DNA of 64,000 bases from Actinomycetes bacterium (GCA_021846515.1 JAJZWU010000007.1:1-64000); one strand, 5' to 3'. Numbered from the stretch's first letter, positions 1 to 11,297 are shown. Numbers and translations: made by a program. The notes: generated from the letters alone by a model not told the origin.

Positions 1-64
1 TAGCCGTACCCAAGTCTACGGCCATATCACGACCAAGAATTCCTCCAATGCCTTTTCTTGCCAT
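1..64 (-). CDS. mreB: Rod shape-determining protein MreB, N-terminal fragment (truncated by window edge)
   Basis: Reverse complement from ATG at 64 reads MARKGIGGILGRDMAVDLGTA, typical of the MreB N-terminus. Confidence 0.75.
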   Translation of the reverse strand, partial: MARKGIGGILGRDMAVDLGTA

Positions 65-193
65 TACTATTCTCTCCTCTCACTATATGAGCTATGATTT
101 AGCTGTTGATACCGCCGATTTTCACCTGACAATTTTTGTACACCGGTCGCAACAACATCAACTCTACTAGGTTATACGATCAAAGGATTAATT

Positions 194-622
194 TCAAGGC
201 GGCGGGACATTGGGAAAGAATAAGGCTATCTCCCTCTCAGCAGATTCGGCAGAATCTGAACCATGGATAAGATTCTCGGTCAACAGGCATGAAAGATCTC
301 CCCTGATCGTACCAGGGGCTGCATCTGCCGGATTGGTCGCTCCCATCATATTCCTGACAATACGCCAAGTATCGTCAGGTCCCTCTACGACCATAGCCAT
401 TAAGGTAGAACGAGTGATAAAACTCACCAGCTCGTCGTAGAATGGCTTACCCTTGTGTTCGGCGTAGTGCAGCTCGGCCACTTCTCGGCTAATTGTCCTT
501 ACTTCACCTGCAACAATACGAAGTCCTTTTCCCTCCAGCCTGCCAATGATCTCTCCCAGCAGACCTCGCTCCATTGCGTCGGGCTTTACCAGAACCAGGG
601 TTCTGTTACTCTTATCACTCAT
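194..622 (-). CDS. ndk: Nucleoside diphosphate kinase
   Basis: TLVLVKPDAMERGLLGEIIGRLE, active-site region NLIHGSDS. Confidence 0.97.
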   Translation of the reverse strand: MSDKSNRTLVLVKPDAMERGLLGEIIGRLEGKGLRIVAGEVRTISREVAELHYAEHKGKPFYDELVSFITRSTLMAMVVEGPDDTWRIVRNMMGATNPADAAPGTIRGDLSCLLTENLIHGSDSAESAEREIALFFPNVPPP

Positions 623-738
623 ATATACGTTCTATCTCCTTTACAAATAATGACTAAATAATTGCTACCGAACACATAGTACGTTCATACTTACAATATC
701 CAGTAATCACCGGCACATACAACTGTGAGCTCATGCAG

Positions 739-2088
739 TTACTGAACAGTATTGCCATACAGCCTATTATGCCTCTCCGACAACATCATAGACGAACGAG
801 CAGAGCCCACAACATATAGCGAACCGGCAACTACCACCATACCATCGGTTCCAGCCAAAGCACCTCCAACCTGCAACCCTTCTGCAATTGATTTTGCCAA
901 GATGGTATCAAATCCTGAAGCTATAGATGCATTACGCAACACGTCCACATCGATAGACCTCTGAGAAGGGGCAGGCACTACAACCACCTTATCTATCCCT
1001 CCATGCTTAATCTGCTGGAACATGGCTTCCGGATCTCTTCCCTCTAGCATGCCCGTAACAAGTATCTTAGGTGAAATGTCTACAAAGTAGTCCTTTAATA
1101 TATCCGCCAAAGCCTCCATCCCCGCTACATTATGGGCGCCATCGCATAATACCAGAGGATCTCTCCCCAATACCTCGCATCGACCTGCAAATTCAATTTG
1201 CGCAAATACTTTTCGTAAGAGATCGTCAGGATATGGCGCGTTGAAAAATGTCTCTGCTGCCGTGAGAGCCAAAGCCGCATTACGGCTTTGATGCTTTCCA
1301 TGCAGGGAAAGAAAAACATCTTCATGAGTAGACCACGGTGTCTGCAAAGATAACAAAAGGCCGCCCGAAACAGGTTCAACTACCGGGCATGAGAAATCTT
1401 TGCCATAAACCATTACCTGCGATTCACCCACAGATGCAGATGCCGCTTCGAATACATCTACAAGCTCCGGATCCTGCTCACCAATGACTACAGTACTGCC
1501 TTCCTTTATGATTCCCGCCTTCTCTATGGCGATATCTTTCAAGGTAGGTCCCAAAATCTCTACATGGTCGTAACTGATATTCGTAATCACAGCCACATCT
1601 CCCTGAGCGACATTTGTCGCATCCCAGAGTCCCCCAATGCCTACTTCTATCACCGCTACGTCTACCGGACGATCGGCAAACCACCTGTAAGCACAAGCCG
1701 TTAACAGCTCAAATCGGCTAAGCTGAAAACCAAGCATTTCCTCGAATAAAGTCATTTCAAGCATAACAGAACATAGATCTTCATCAGGTATGGGCTCATT
1801 GCAATATGCGATACGTTCGTTTACTCTCTCCAGGTCTGGGCTTGAATATGTCCCTACGCTAAGGCCACGTGCAATAAGTAGTTCAGTTACCATTCTGGCC
1901 GTCGATCCCTTTCCGTTGGTACCGGTGATATGTATAATCGGCTGAGCACATTCTGGATTTCCCATCAGGTCACAGAGCTGGCGAATTCTTTCCAGGGTGG
2001 GCCTTGGTACTCTGGTCATACCGGTGGCTTCCATGCTGATATGTGAATCCAGCCATTCAAGCATATCGTTATATGACCAACTGTTCAT
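739..2088 (-). CDS. folC: Bifunctional folylpolyglutamate synthase/dihydrofolate synthase
   Basis: HITGTNGKGSTARMV P-loop, VGIGGLWDATNV, CDGAHNVAGMEAL. Confidence 0.95.
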   Translation of the reverse strand: MNSWSYNDMLEWLDSHISMEATGMTRVPRPTLERIRQLCDLMGNPECAQPIIHITGTNGKGSTARMVTELLIARGLSVGTYSSPDLERVNERIAYCNEPIPDEDLCSVMLEMTLFEEMLGFQLSRFELLTACAYRWFADRPVDVAVIEVGIGGLWDATNVAQGDVAVITNISYDHVEILGPTLKDIAIEKAGIIKEGSTVVIGEQDPELVDVFEAASASVGESQVMVYGKDFSCPVVEPVSGGLLLSLQTPWSTHEDVFLSLHGKHQSRNAALALTAAETFFNAPYPDDLLRKVFAQIEFAGRCEVLGRDPLVLCDGAHNVAGMEALADILKDYFVDISPKILVTGMLEGRDPEAMFQQIKHGGIDKVVVVPAPSQRSIDVDVLRNASIASGFDTILAKSIAEGLQVGGALAGTDGMVVVAGSLYVVGSARSSMMLSERHNRLYGNTVQ

Positions 2089-2330
2089 TTACGCATACCT
2101 AACAACCATCTTCCGTGGAATCCTCATCCTGTACGGGTGCTCTCGATTACTATAACCTTTCCGCACTTCCCATCGGTCTGAGGATAGTGCATTCTCTGCG
2201 TAGTACGGTTTCACCAAGCTTTCCTCGCAATTATGCATTCACCTAACATCAAAGCTACGGACAACAAACCCATTACGTACGAAAAGAAGAATTATTACAG
2301 GCGCCCAAACAAATAGTCAAGCTGTTTCGA

Positions 2331-3605
2331 TCAAGAAGCAGCTTTTCTGGCACGAGACCTGGTAGTCTCGTTGGTGCGTGGCACAAGAGTCGGATTAACC
2401 CGTTCTCTGACTACCGATGCATCTATAACGCACTTCTTGACATCCTCCCTACTGGGCAGGTCGTACATTAAATCAAGGAGTACCTCTTCGAGAATAGCTC
2501 TCAGCCCTCTGGCTCCTGTTCCGCGTAGGAGCGCTTGGTCGGCTATTGCTTCAATGGCATCCTGAGTAAACTCCAGCTCTACATCATCAAGTAAAAACAC
2601 CTTTTGATACTGCTTAACAAGCGAATTCTTCGGATCAACCAGGATGCTGACAAGCGAATCCTTCCCGAGACTTGATACCGCACCGACGACTGGCAGCCTC
2701 CCGATAAACTCCGGTATCAGCCCAAAACGTATCAAATCTTCAGGTAGTACCTGCTGCAATGTTTCATCTTCCCTGACAGCACTTTCCCTGGAAACATCCG
2801 CTCTAAAGCCAATACCCTTGCGCCCAATACGATTACTGATAATCTTTTCCAAGCCGGCAAAAGCGCCACCGCAGATAAAAAGTATCCCAGTAGTATCAAT
2901 CTGTATAAACTCTTGATGAGGATGCTTTCTACCACCCTGAGGTGGCACAGAAGCTGTAGTGCCCTCCAGAATTTTCAACAATGCCTGCTGCACCCCTTCA
3001 CCGGATACATCCCGGGTAATGGATGGATTCTCGCTTTTACGGGCTACCTTGTCTATCTCGTCTATGTATATGATACCCATCTCTGCCCGTTTGACATCGT
3101 AGTCTGCTGCCTGTATAAGCTTAAGCAAAATATTTTCTACATCCTCCCCTACGTAACCGGCTTCAGTCAGGGCCGTTGCATCGGTGATAGCAAATGGCAC
3201 ATCAAGCATGCGAGCCAAGGTCTGCGCAAGAAGAGTCTTCCCGCAACCGGTAGGACCTAGTAACAGAATATTGGATTTGGCAAGTTCCACGTCGGAAGAC
3301 TGAGTTGCTGTAGCCTGGACCCTCTTATAGTGATTGTAGACAGCCACAGAGAGTATCTTTTTTGCATGCTCTTGACCCACCACATAGTCATTCAAGAAAT
3401 CAAAGATCTCTTTTGGCTTGGGAAGATTTTCCAATAACGGCTCAGACGATTCGCTGAACTCTTCCATGATGATGTCATTACACAGCTCTATGCACTCATC
3501 ACATATATATACTCCCGGCCCGGCAATCAACTTCTTTACCTGCTTCTGCGATTTGCCGCAAAAACTACACTTTACAAGCTCTGTTCCATCGCCTAGCTTA
3601 GCCAT
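2331..3605 (-). CDS. clpX: ATP-dependent Clp protease ATP-binding subunit ClpX
   Basis: N-terminal CSFCGKSQ...CDECIELC zinc finger, [18 protein letters not shown] Walker A, IGRLPVV. Confidence 0.98.
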   Translation of the reverse strand: MAKLGDGTELVKCSFCGKSQKQVKKLIAGPGVYICDECIELCNDIIMEEFSESSEPLLENLPKPKEIFDFLNDYVVGQEHAKKILSVAVYNHYKRVQATATQSSDVELAKSNILLLGPTGCGKTLLAQTLARMLDVPFAITDATALTEAGYVGEDVENILLKLIQAADYDVKRAEMGIIYIDEIDKVARKSENPSITRDVSGEGVQQALLKILEGTTASVPPQGGRKHPHQEFIQIDTTGILFICGGAFAGLEKIISNRIGRKGIGFRADVSRESAVREDETLQQVLPEDLIRFGLIPEFIGRLPVVGAVSSLGKDSLVSILVDPKNSLVKQYQKVFLLDDVELEFTQDAIEAIADQALLRGTGARGLRAILEEVLLDLMYDLPSREDVKKCVIDASVVRERVNPTLVPRTNETTRSRARKAAS

Positions 3606-3660
3606 TCAAATCCTCCCTCTATACTGTACTGCTGCCTTATAAAACACATATTATCACCCA

Positions 3661-4320
3661 TCATCCTACATCGGTATCCTCGGCCATATCTATGCTATCC
3701 CTGTTATGAATCACTTCATCTACAATTCCATAATCGACAGCTTCACTTGCAGTCATAACAAAATCCCGATCGGTATCCTTGGCAATCTTTTCAACCGGCT
3801 GTCCAATATCTTCCGATAACATGGAATTGAGCAGATCGCGCATTCTCAACATCTCGCGTGCCTGTATTTCGATATCACTGGCTTGTCCGGCGGCGCCACC
3901 CCAGGGCTGATGTAAAAGGATCCTTGAGTGAGGTAATGCAAATCGCTTACCTTTCGCCCCTGCTGCCAGTAGTACTGCAGCAGCGGAAGCGGCCTGGCCA
4001 AAACAGAACGTGGATACATCAGGCTTGACGAACTTGATAGTATCGTAGATCGCAAAAAGAGCTGTTACGTCTCCACCTGGAGAGTTTATGTACAGATGAA
4101 TATCTTTTTCGGAATCCTCAGATTCGAGAAAAAGCATCTGAGCACAGACCAGATTGGCAATGGAATCATCAATCGGCGTGCCGACTATTATTATCCGATC
4201 TTTCAACAATCTTGAATAGAGGTCGTAGGCTCGTTCACCTTTTGGACTCTGCTCTATAACAGTGGGAACCAGATACCCAAGAGCCTGCATCATATTTATA
4301 TATCCTTCCTCGTATCGCAC
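3661..4320 (-). CDS. clpP: ATP-dependent Clp protease proteolytic subunit ClpP
   Basis: [51 protein letters not shown]. Confidence 0.97.
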   Translation of the reverse strand: MRYEEGYINMMQALGYLVPTVIEQSPKGERAYDLYSRLLKDRIIIVGTPIDDSIANLVCAQMLFLESEDSEKDIHLYINSPGGDVTALFAIYDTIKFVKPDVSTFCFGQAASAAAVLLAAGAKGKRFALPHSRILLHQPWGGAAGQASDIEIQAREMLRMRDLLNSMLSEDIGQPVEKIAKDTDRDFVMTASEAVDYGIVDEVIHNRDSIDMAEDTDVG

Positions 4321-4404
4321 ATAACAATCACTAGTTTACCAGTCCTCATCACCGCCGGAACCATAACTACCACTCTACTCATTGCAGCCACTCGCATATA
4401 TACT

Positions 4405-5970
4405 TTATTCATCAACACTATCGCCATCTTCTATGGCAACCTCTTCTTCCGATGTGGAAGCAGGATCGGAATCATCAGCACTCTCGCTATCATACACGCT
4501 GTCATCATCATGCGAATCATCCGATAGCAACAAGAACTCATTGTCAAGCTCATTGTCGCTACTATCCTTCACATGCACATTGTGCAACAGCCAATCAAGA
4601 GCCTTTTCTTTACGCAGTTCAGAGCGCATAGAAAGAAGTTGCCCTGAATGCTCATAGTGTTCGCGCACTTCAGACAGGGATTTATTAGACCGCTTGGCCA
4701 CCTGGGAGAGCAGATCATCCAAATCGTCATCGACATCAATAGCTTCCGCATCAGCAATTGCCCTTAAAGCCAAGTCAGTTTTGGCGCTTACCACCGCTGA
4801 CCCATGCAACCTGCCAATAAAACTGTTCCCATCGTTCTCGCTTCCTTCCAAAAACTGCTCCCAGGTCATTTTGGCTTCTTCAAGCCTCTTGGAAAAATCA
4901 GCAATTGCCCTACCGAATTCCGCTTCAATCAACTCCGCAGGAGGTTCTTCTTTCACGAGGTCATTAAGCGCATTCAGGGCTTGACGAGGAAAGAGCGAAC
5001 GAACGCTGGATTTCTTGTACCGTGCTAACCGATTGCGAACATCTACACGCATACTCTCTACATCCTGATACTCGGTAGCTCCCTGAACCCACTCATCGGT
5101 CAATTCAGGCAACACACTCTCCTCTATGTCCTTTACAACTGCTTTTACCTCCAAAGAGAGTGCTTGAGCATCCTCGCCAGCCGGCTTATCCCGATCTTCA
5201 TCTACCTCGATACCCTCAGTTGGTCCATCCTCCTCCTCTGTGTACGGACCATCCGGGACATCCTTATCGCCTAAATGGTTCTCCCTCTCTGCGTCAGAAT
5301 CTTCTGACTCCTCGATGGATGCACTGTAATATACTACCGACCCCTTGGTAGCACCAATAATATGCTTATCAAGATCAGGGATTCCTGAGTTCTTGCCAAC
5401 TTCATATACATAGTCGTCAAAAGAGGTATCACTCAAATCTGAACCAGAATAAGATACACTCACGTCCAGGGTGACAACGTCCCCTTCGGCAACTTCACCA
5501 TCCTTTGGGGATAGCTCCGCCCATTGCTTCCTGACACGATCTATCGCCGCATTCACCTCTTCTTCGGTGACTTCCATGCCAGGCAGAACTACTTCCAACC
5601 CCCGATAACCGGCGACTGAGACATTTGGTCTGACAACAATAGTAGCCTCAAACTTCAAAGGACCTGAGTCCTTGCCTTCAATGATCTCTATCTGTGGATC
5701 AGATAAAGGCTCAACACTTGACTCATTGAGTGCCTCTATGTAAGCATCCGAAATTACCTTTTCCATGGCTTGCGCCCTCAAAGCACCGCTACCTCCCACA
5801 TGAGCCTCCAGCACAGCACGAGGTGCTTTGCCCGGCCTAAATCCCTTTATATTTGCAGTACGTTGCAACTCATGAATGAATGAATCTATGGCGTTACCCA
5901 GCTTGGCCTCATCTACATCAATAATAAACTTTATACGGTGATCATCAAGAATTTCCGGAGTTATGCTCAT
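4405..5970 (-). CDS. tig: Trigger factor; likely start MSITPEILDDHRIKF at 5970, not the ORF-track start at 6051
   Basis: Ribosome-binding signature region IKGFRPGKAPRAVLE; PPIase-like region with acidic insertion; acidic C-terminal tail. Confidence 0.92.
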   Translation of the reverse strand: MSITPEILDDHRIKFIIDVDEAKLGNAIDSFIHELQRTANIKGFRPGKAPRAVLEAHVGGSGALRAQAMEKVISDAYIEALNESSVEPLSDPQIEIIEGKDSGPLKFEATIVVRPNVSVAGYRGLEVVLPGMEVTEEEVNAAIDRVRKQWAELSPKDGEVAEGDVVTLDVSVSYSGSDLSDTSFDDYVYEVGKNSGIPDLDKHIIGATKGSVVYYSASIEESEDSDAERENHLGDKDVPDGPYTEEEDGPTEGIEVDEDRDKPAGEDAQALSLEVKAVVKDIEESVLPELTDEWVQGATEYQDVESMRVDVRNRLARYKKSSVRSLFPRQALNALNDLVKEEPPAELIEAEFGRAIADFSKRLEEAKMTWEQFLEGSENDGNSFIGRLHGSAVVSAKTDLALRAIADAEAIDVDDDLDDLLSQVAKRSNKSLSEVREHYEHSGQLLSMRSELRKEKALDWLLHNVHVKDSSDNELDNEFLLLSDDSHDDDSVYDSESADDSDPASTSEEEVAIEDGDSVDE

Positions 5971-6304
5971 AAGACTACTTACTTTAGCCGCTTTTGGACA
6001 TACTGTCGAGCATTCATCCGTCAAAAGTGAATCCAGCAACGCGATGCGCACACATTAATAAAGTCATTTGGTATGATGTAGCTACTTGATGTTTGCAATT
6101 TTAGCAAAACACTTGAAAGAAGCGCAGTATCATGTTATGCTTCTACAAAGCGTGGCCGACAGGCTACACATATGCGGTAAATGTATTGGTAAAGGGATTA
6201 TAATTTGGTGTAGTAAGTGTATATGATTTACTAAAATATGATATTAGGTCGATAAAAAGGGTGTGATTCACAAATGAATAATATAAACGAGCTGGACAGG
6301 GCAG

Positions 6305-9300
6305 ATGACCTACACGGGAGTTGACTCCAATCAAGGTTACACAAGTGGGCGACAGGATGTATCGGGGACGGTTACAAGTGTAATAATACGTTACGTTAGA
6401 AATCTCTGCGGCGACGCTGGGCTGGCCAGAATGCTACAAATGGCAAATGAAATGCGTCCTGTAGAGGCGCTGGAAGATGCATTGACATGGAGCTCCTATA
6501 CTGAAACATTGGCTCTTATATCTGCAGCTGCACATGTATGTGTAGACAACGAGATTGCAAGGCATCTGGGGGAAGAGATGCTCAGGCAATACGATGGAAC
6601 AGAGGTGGCCAACCTGCTGCGATCACTTGGATCCCCCAAAGAGGTACTAAAGAATGTCACTGCGGCTGCTGCCAAGTTCTTCACTGTATCCACTCTGGAA
6701 GCATTGGAGGTGGGCGATGCACACGCCATCGTCCGCGGTGCCAACCGGCCCGGATATCAACGCGACATTACAATATGCGATTTTACCAAAGGACTGCTAT
6801 CGCAGGTACCGGTCTTATTCGGGTTGGTGCCTGCAACTATTATCGAATCAGAGTGTGCCGCACGCGGTGGCAGATTCTGCCTATACAGCGTCGGATGGGA
6901 AGAGCATCAGTGGTCATCGTTCGTCGACGACAGGGAGAGCATCTACACCATGGCTTGGGGAAGTGGAAATGTAGACGAGGCACAGGCCGAGGTAGAAACT
7001 GACGAAAGCACCCAAATCAGCATGCTGAATACCCAAATACAGCAACTTACCGAACGCCTGCAGGACGTATATGGAACTGCTGCCGACCTGCTTGCCACCG
7101 ATGATCTTGATAGTGTCCTCTCTAATGTCACCCGCCGAGCCGCCCATGCCGTAAATGCCCCACGGTACCTTCTGGCAGTACAACTCAGCCCAGATGCACC
7201 TATCAGCCTGCACCACCATGGTTTTACCCAGCAAGAGGCAGAGGGCATAGCCCTTGAGATCCTGCAGCCAAATCCTGATACAAAAAGAGGATCTCGACTG
7301 ATTGCAGATGTAAGCTCAAAGCGCCAACACTACGGCCGTATAGCTGCAATCTATCCTGAAGGAGTACAATTTCTTGAGCAAGAGAGAGAAGCTCTGTCGG
7401 TATATGCAAACTATGCAGCAACTGCACTTGACATGGTTACGGCTCTGGATGATGCTCGCAAGTCAAATGCCACATCCTCGGCCCTACTGGAATTCTCTCG
7501 TAACCTTGCCAAGGCCACCACTACATATGAAGTTGCAAAAGAACTATCACTTACTGTGCCAAGAGTGATTGGATGCGATACTTCAAGCGTCCTACTCTGG
7601 GATGAATCCAGCCAGTCGCTGCACTCTATAAAGAGAATAACTCCATATGGCCAGCTGGCTGGCTACGACGAATCAGCTGGAATGACCGACCTTCCACGAG
7701 ATAGCTTTGACACCGGAGATGGAAATTATGCAGACAGTGGCATTGGTGGCGGTAATGAAGTTGACCTGCAAGCTGGTACCACAAACCAGGAAACAGTGAA
7801 TGACGATATGACGCTCGGCGACATACTCACTATACCAATGTCAGCATCCCCTGCAATAGAGCAATTAATATCGTCTCGCAATATCATCATAGTCAATAGC
7901 GACACTACAGACAATTACGTAAGGGAGATACTCAAAAGTTACGAAATAAAGTCGACACTAATGGCGCCAATTTTCACGGCCACCAAGTTTCTTGGCATAG
8001 TAACAGCCAATTTCAAGTCGGATATAGACCCGAACCTGCTAAACAGCAGGGAGTTGCGCGAAAGAATCATAGGACTTTCCGATCAGGCGGCAGTTTCACT
8101 GGAAAACGCAAACCTGCTACAGCAGGTAAGCCATATGGCATGGCATGACGCACTTACAGGACTTCCCAACAGACGACTGCTGGAAGATCGAGCCGATCAG
8201 GCTATTGTGCAGGCATCACGCAGCGGGGAGACGCTCTGTATGTTCTTTGTTGACCTCGATCATTTTAAAGAAGTAAATGATGTCTTGGGACATGCTTCCG
8301 GCGATGAACTCATAAGAGAAGTAGCTGCCAGATTAACTCGCGCGGTGAGACAGCAGGACACCGTAGCTCGCCTTGGCGGTGATGAATTTGCTATCCTGCT
8401 TCCAGGACTATCGGATAACAATGCCATAGAAGCCCTGGCAAATAGGATGCTACTGTCACTGAGCAAACCCTTCATGCTATACGGCCAAGAGGCATACGTA
8501 ACCGGATCTATAGGAATAGCGATCTATCCAAGGGATGGCAATACATACGATGAATTGCTCTCAAGAGCAGATGCAGCAATGTATCGCTCCAAGGGAATGG
8601 GGCGTAATACATTCCAGATATTCGACATAGCGACCGACCAGACAGGATCATCGGATACGATACAACTTGAGCGAGATCTGCATAAGGCGTTGGAGAACAA
8701 GCAGATGTTCATCCTCTACCAGCCATTTATAGACCTGGAAACAGCCAAAGTCGTAGGCGTAGAGTCACTGGTCAGATGGAGGCATCCCACAAGAGGACTC
8801 CTGGAACCAGCAGCTTTCATTGAAATGGCTGAAGAAACCGACCTCATTGTAGATATAGATAGTTGGGTAGTAAACGAGACCTGCAAGCAAGCACGCCGTT
8901 GGCAGGATATGGGCATACCGCCGCTGCAGTTGGCCATAAATGTATCTACCAGGGATCTTCTCTCAGAAGAATACGTAGATAATCTCCTTCAAGCTATTGA
9001 AGAAAATGATCTGAATCCATCGCTCATTGAGCTGGAACTCACTGAGCGAGTTGTATTCGACGACTCTCCTGCAATGCGCACCAACATTGATCGACTTCAA
9101 AAAGCAGGCATCAGGTTCTCAGTAGATGATTTCGGCACTGGCGCATCGGGAATGGACAGGTTCGGTACATTTCCCATCTCCACACTCAAGATAGACCGGT
9201 CGTTCGTGCAGGTGCTCGGACCTGACGACCAGTCACAAACTATCATTCATGCGATCACAGGAATGGCCAAAGATCTTGGTATGAGCTGTGTAGCCGAAGG

Positions 9301-9472
9301 AGTAGAGACATCTACACAAAGCAGGGTGCTGCTCCAACGTGGTTGCACTACGGCACAGGGATTCTTTTTCAGTCCCCCACTGATGCCGGCAGACGTCGAA
9401 AGAATGCTTACAGCGACTGGCAATACTATAGACATGGGCGGCTCCGTAGAAATGGATACAGCCAATCGGTAA
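6305..9472 (+). CDS. Multidomain sensor c-di-GMP enzyme: N-terminal V4R-like region, GAF domains, GGDEF and EAL
   Basis: CAARGGRFCLYSVGW (V4R-like ending), GAF-like segments, RQQD I-site-like RxxD then RLGGDEF, GVESLVRW, LELTE, DDFGTG, VAEGVET, AQGFFFS. Confidence 0.93.
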   Translation: MTYTGVDSNQGYTSGRQDVSGTVTSVIIRYVRNLCGDAGLARMLQMANEMRPVEALEDALTWSSYTETLALISAAAHVCVDNEIARHLGEEMLRQYDGTEVANLLRSLGSPKEVLKNVTAAAAKFFTVSTLEALEVGDAHAIVRGANRPGYQRDITICDFTKGLLSQVPVLFGLVPATIIESECAARGGRFCLYSVGWEEHQWSSFVDDRESIYTMAWGSGNVDEAQAEVETDESTQISMLNTQIQQLTERLQDVYGTAADLLATDDLDSVLSNVTRRAAHAVNAPRYLLAVQLSPDAPISLHHHGFTQQEAEGIALEILQPNPDTKRGSRLIADVSSKRQHYGRIAAIYPEGVQFLEQEREALSVYANYAATALDMVTALDDARKSNATSSALLEFSRNLAKATTTYEVAKELSLTVPRVIGCDTSSVLLWDESSQSLHSIKRITPYGQLAGYDESAGMTDLPRDSFDTGDGNYADSGIGGGNEVDLQAGTTNQETVNDDMTLGDILTIPMSASPAIEQLISSRNIIIVNSDTTDNYVREILKSYEIKSTLMAPIFTATKFLGIVTANFKSDIDPNLLNSRELRERIIGLSDQAAVSLENANLLQQVSHMAWHDALTGLPNRRLLEDRADQAIVQASRSGETLCMFFVDLDHFKEVNDVLGHASGDELIREVAARLTRAVRQQDTVARLGGDEFAILLPGLSDNNAIEALANRMLLSLSKPFMLYGQEAYVTGSIGIAIYPRDGNTYDELLSRADAAMYRSKGMGRNTFQIFDIATDQTGSSDTIQLERDLHKALENKQMFILYQPFIDLETAKVVGVESLVRWRHPTRGLLEPAAFIEMAEETDLIVDIDSWVVNETCKQARRWQDMGIPPLQLAINVSTRDLLSEEYVDNLLQAIEENDLNPSLIELELTERVVFDDSPAMRTNIDRLQKAGIRFSVDDFGTGASGMDRFGTFPISTLKIDRSFVQVLGPDDQSQTIIHAITGMAKDLGMSCVAEGVETSTQSRVLLQRGCTTAQGFFFSPPLMPADVERMLTATGNTIDMGGSVEMDTANR

Positions 9473-9539
9473 AGTAGCCCGCATCTGGAAGGTACTTGTA
9501 GGCCCACCTTTACGGGCCGACCAGGTAACAAGTGAAGAG

Positions 9540-11297
9540 TTGAGCCCAATCGAGGGACTTCCTGCCCTCTCGTTGGATGCCCTTACCTCTGTAGCATACG
9601 GCCCGCAAGCCATAGCCCTTGTACTCGCCGGAGCCGGAGCCGGAGCACTTCACCTTGCACTCCCAATAACTATAGTCATAGTTGTCCTACTTGCTCTATT
9701 GGTTACGTCGTATCGGCAGGTCATCGAGGGATTCCCCCAGGGGGGAGGTGCTTACGCGGTGAGCCGTACGCATTTGGGTCCCGGATTATCAAGACTCGCT
9801 GCTGCATCTCTGATAGTCGACTATACCCTCACCGTAGCCGTGTCAATAGCCGCTGGAGTTGCAGGGCTGGTCTCCGCTTTTCAGCCATTGGCTCCTTACA
9901 CTGTCATACTCTGCCTGGGTATGCTCGCAATCATAACTATACTGAACCTGAGGGGTCTGGGTGACAGCGCACGCGCCTTTCTCCTACCTACAGCAGCCTT
10001 TATAATAGGGCTGCTGGCAGTAATAGTTGTAGGACTGATCCACCCTCTGAGTCCCCACATCATCCAGCCGGGTAGGTCGCTCGTAGCTACCCATGCACTT
10101 CAAGTAATCGGTATATTGCTTATATTGAAAGCATTCTCTTCGGGATGCTCGGCTCTTACCGGAGTAGAGGCCATAGCGAATGGCGTACCGCTGTTTGAAC
10201 AGCCAAGAGTCAAGAGAGCAAAACAGACTGAACTCCTCCTTGGGGTCATACTAGCCCTTATGCTGCTCGGTTTGGGTGTACTGATAGCACACTTTCATGT
10301 AGCTCCTCGCATAAACGACACCGTTCTCTCTCAGGTAATGGCCATATCGGTCGGTAGAACCTGGGCTTACTATGCCGTAAGCATAGCTATTACAGTCGTA
10401 CTCGGGATGGCGGCGAACACCTCATTTGGTGGATTGCCTATACTTGCAAGCTTACTGGCCCGCGATAACTACCTACCTCATATGTTCTCCATGCGGGGAG
10501 ACCGCCTCGTCTATACAAAGGGAGTATGGGCACTTGCAATACTGTCTGGCCTAATACTGGTAGCCGTCAGTGGGAATACTGATACGCTGATACCGCTCTT
10601 TGCCATTGGGGTATTCACGGGCTTTACTCTGGCCCAGGCCGGCATGGTTATTCACTGGAGAAAAAATCGCAGTACCGGATGGCAATGGAGGGCATCTCTC
10701 AATACCCTGGGGGCGATAGTAACCGGCATTGCGACTATTGTATTCATCTTCTCCAAGTTCGTGGCAGGGGCATGGATAGTAGTGGTAGCCGTGCCACTTA
10801 TCATGCTCGTATTCGTACGAATCCACAGGTACTATACAATAGTAGGAAATGAGTTATTTGCCGGTGGCAAGCTACCCAAACCACAACCTGACGGTAAGGT
10901 ACTGGTGGTAGTGCCTATTACCGGTATAACCCAGCTTACCGGGGAAACCATATCGCAGGCTATGACGATGGGAAGCGAAGTAACAGCAGTACATGTAGCA
11001 TTCTCCGAAGACCAGGAGAGTGCTACTCAAATTACTGAAGAATGGAAAAACTGGGATCCCGGAGTACCGCTGGTCATATTGAGCACAAGATATCACTCTA
11101 TAGTGAGGCCAATTACGCGCTATGTGCTACAAGCTGCCAAAGAGGGTAAAGATGTGGTGGTTCTCATAGGAGAGATGGAGCCAAGACTACTGCGTCACCG
11201 CATTCTACACAATCAAATGGGGGCAGTATTGAGCATATACCTGCGTCGTCATACCAATGCGACAGTGGCCGTCCTGCCAATGCATGTAAACGATTGA
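9540..11297 (+). CDS. APC-superfamily amino acid/cation permease (first canonical start is TTG at 9540; homology-like sequence extends upstream)
   Basis: LSPIEGLPALSLDALTSVAYGPQAIALVL plus about 12 hydrophobic segments and a hydrophilic C-terminal domain. Confidence 0.85.
   Translation: MSPIEGLPALSLDALTSVAYGPQAIALVLAGAGAGALHLALPITIVIVVLLALLVTSYRQVIEGFPQGGGAYAVSRTHLGPGLSRLAAASLIVDYTLTVAVSIAAGVAGLVSAFQPLAPYTVILCLGMLAIITILNLRGLGDSARAFLLPTAAFIIGLLAVIVVGLIHPLSPHIIQPGRSLVATHALQVIGILLILKAFSSGCSALTGVEAIANGVPLFEQPRVKRAKQTELLLGVILALMLLGLGVLIAHFHVAPRINDTVLSQVMAISVGRTWAYYAVSIAITVVLGMAANTSFGGLPILASLLARDNYLPHMFSMRGDRLVYTKGVWALAILSGLILVAVSGNTDTLIPLFAIGVFTGFTLAQAGMVIHWRKNRSTGWQWRASLNTLGAIVTGIATIVFIFSKFVAGAWIVVVAVPLIMLVFVRIHRYYTIVGNELFAGGKLPKPQPDGKVLVVVPITGITQLTGETISQAMTMGSEVTAVHVAFSEDQESATQITEEWKNWDPGVPLVILSTRYHSIVRPITRYVLQAAKEGKDVVVLIGEMEPRLLRHRILHNQMGAVLSIYLRRHTNATVAVLPMHVND

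Noticed and set aside
2434-2450. TTGACATCCTCCCT inside clpX resembling the IS-end tail
   Set aside because: It is in a conserved coding stretch (REDVKKC) and has no adjacent hairpin
6060-6300. Possible tRNA upstream of tig
   Set aside because: No cloverleaf or TTCRANNC arm could be found
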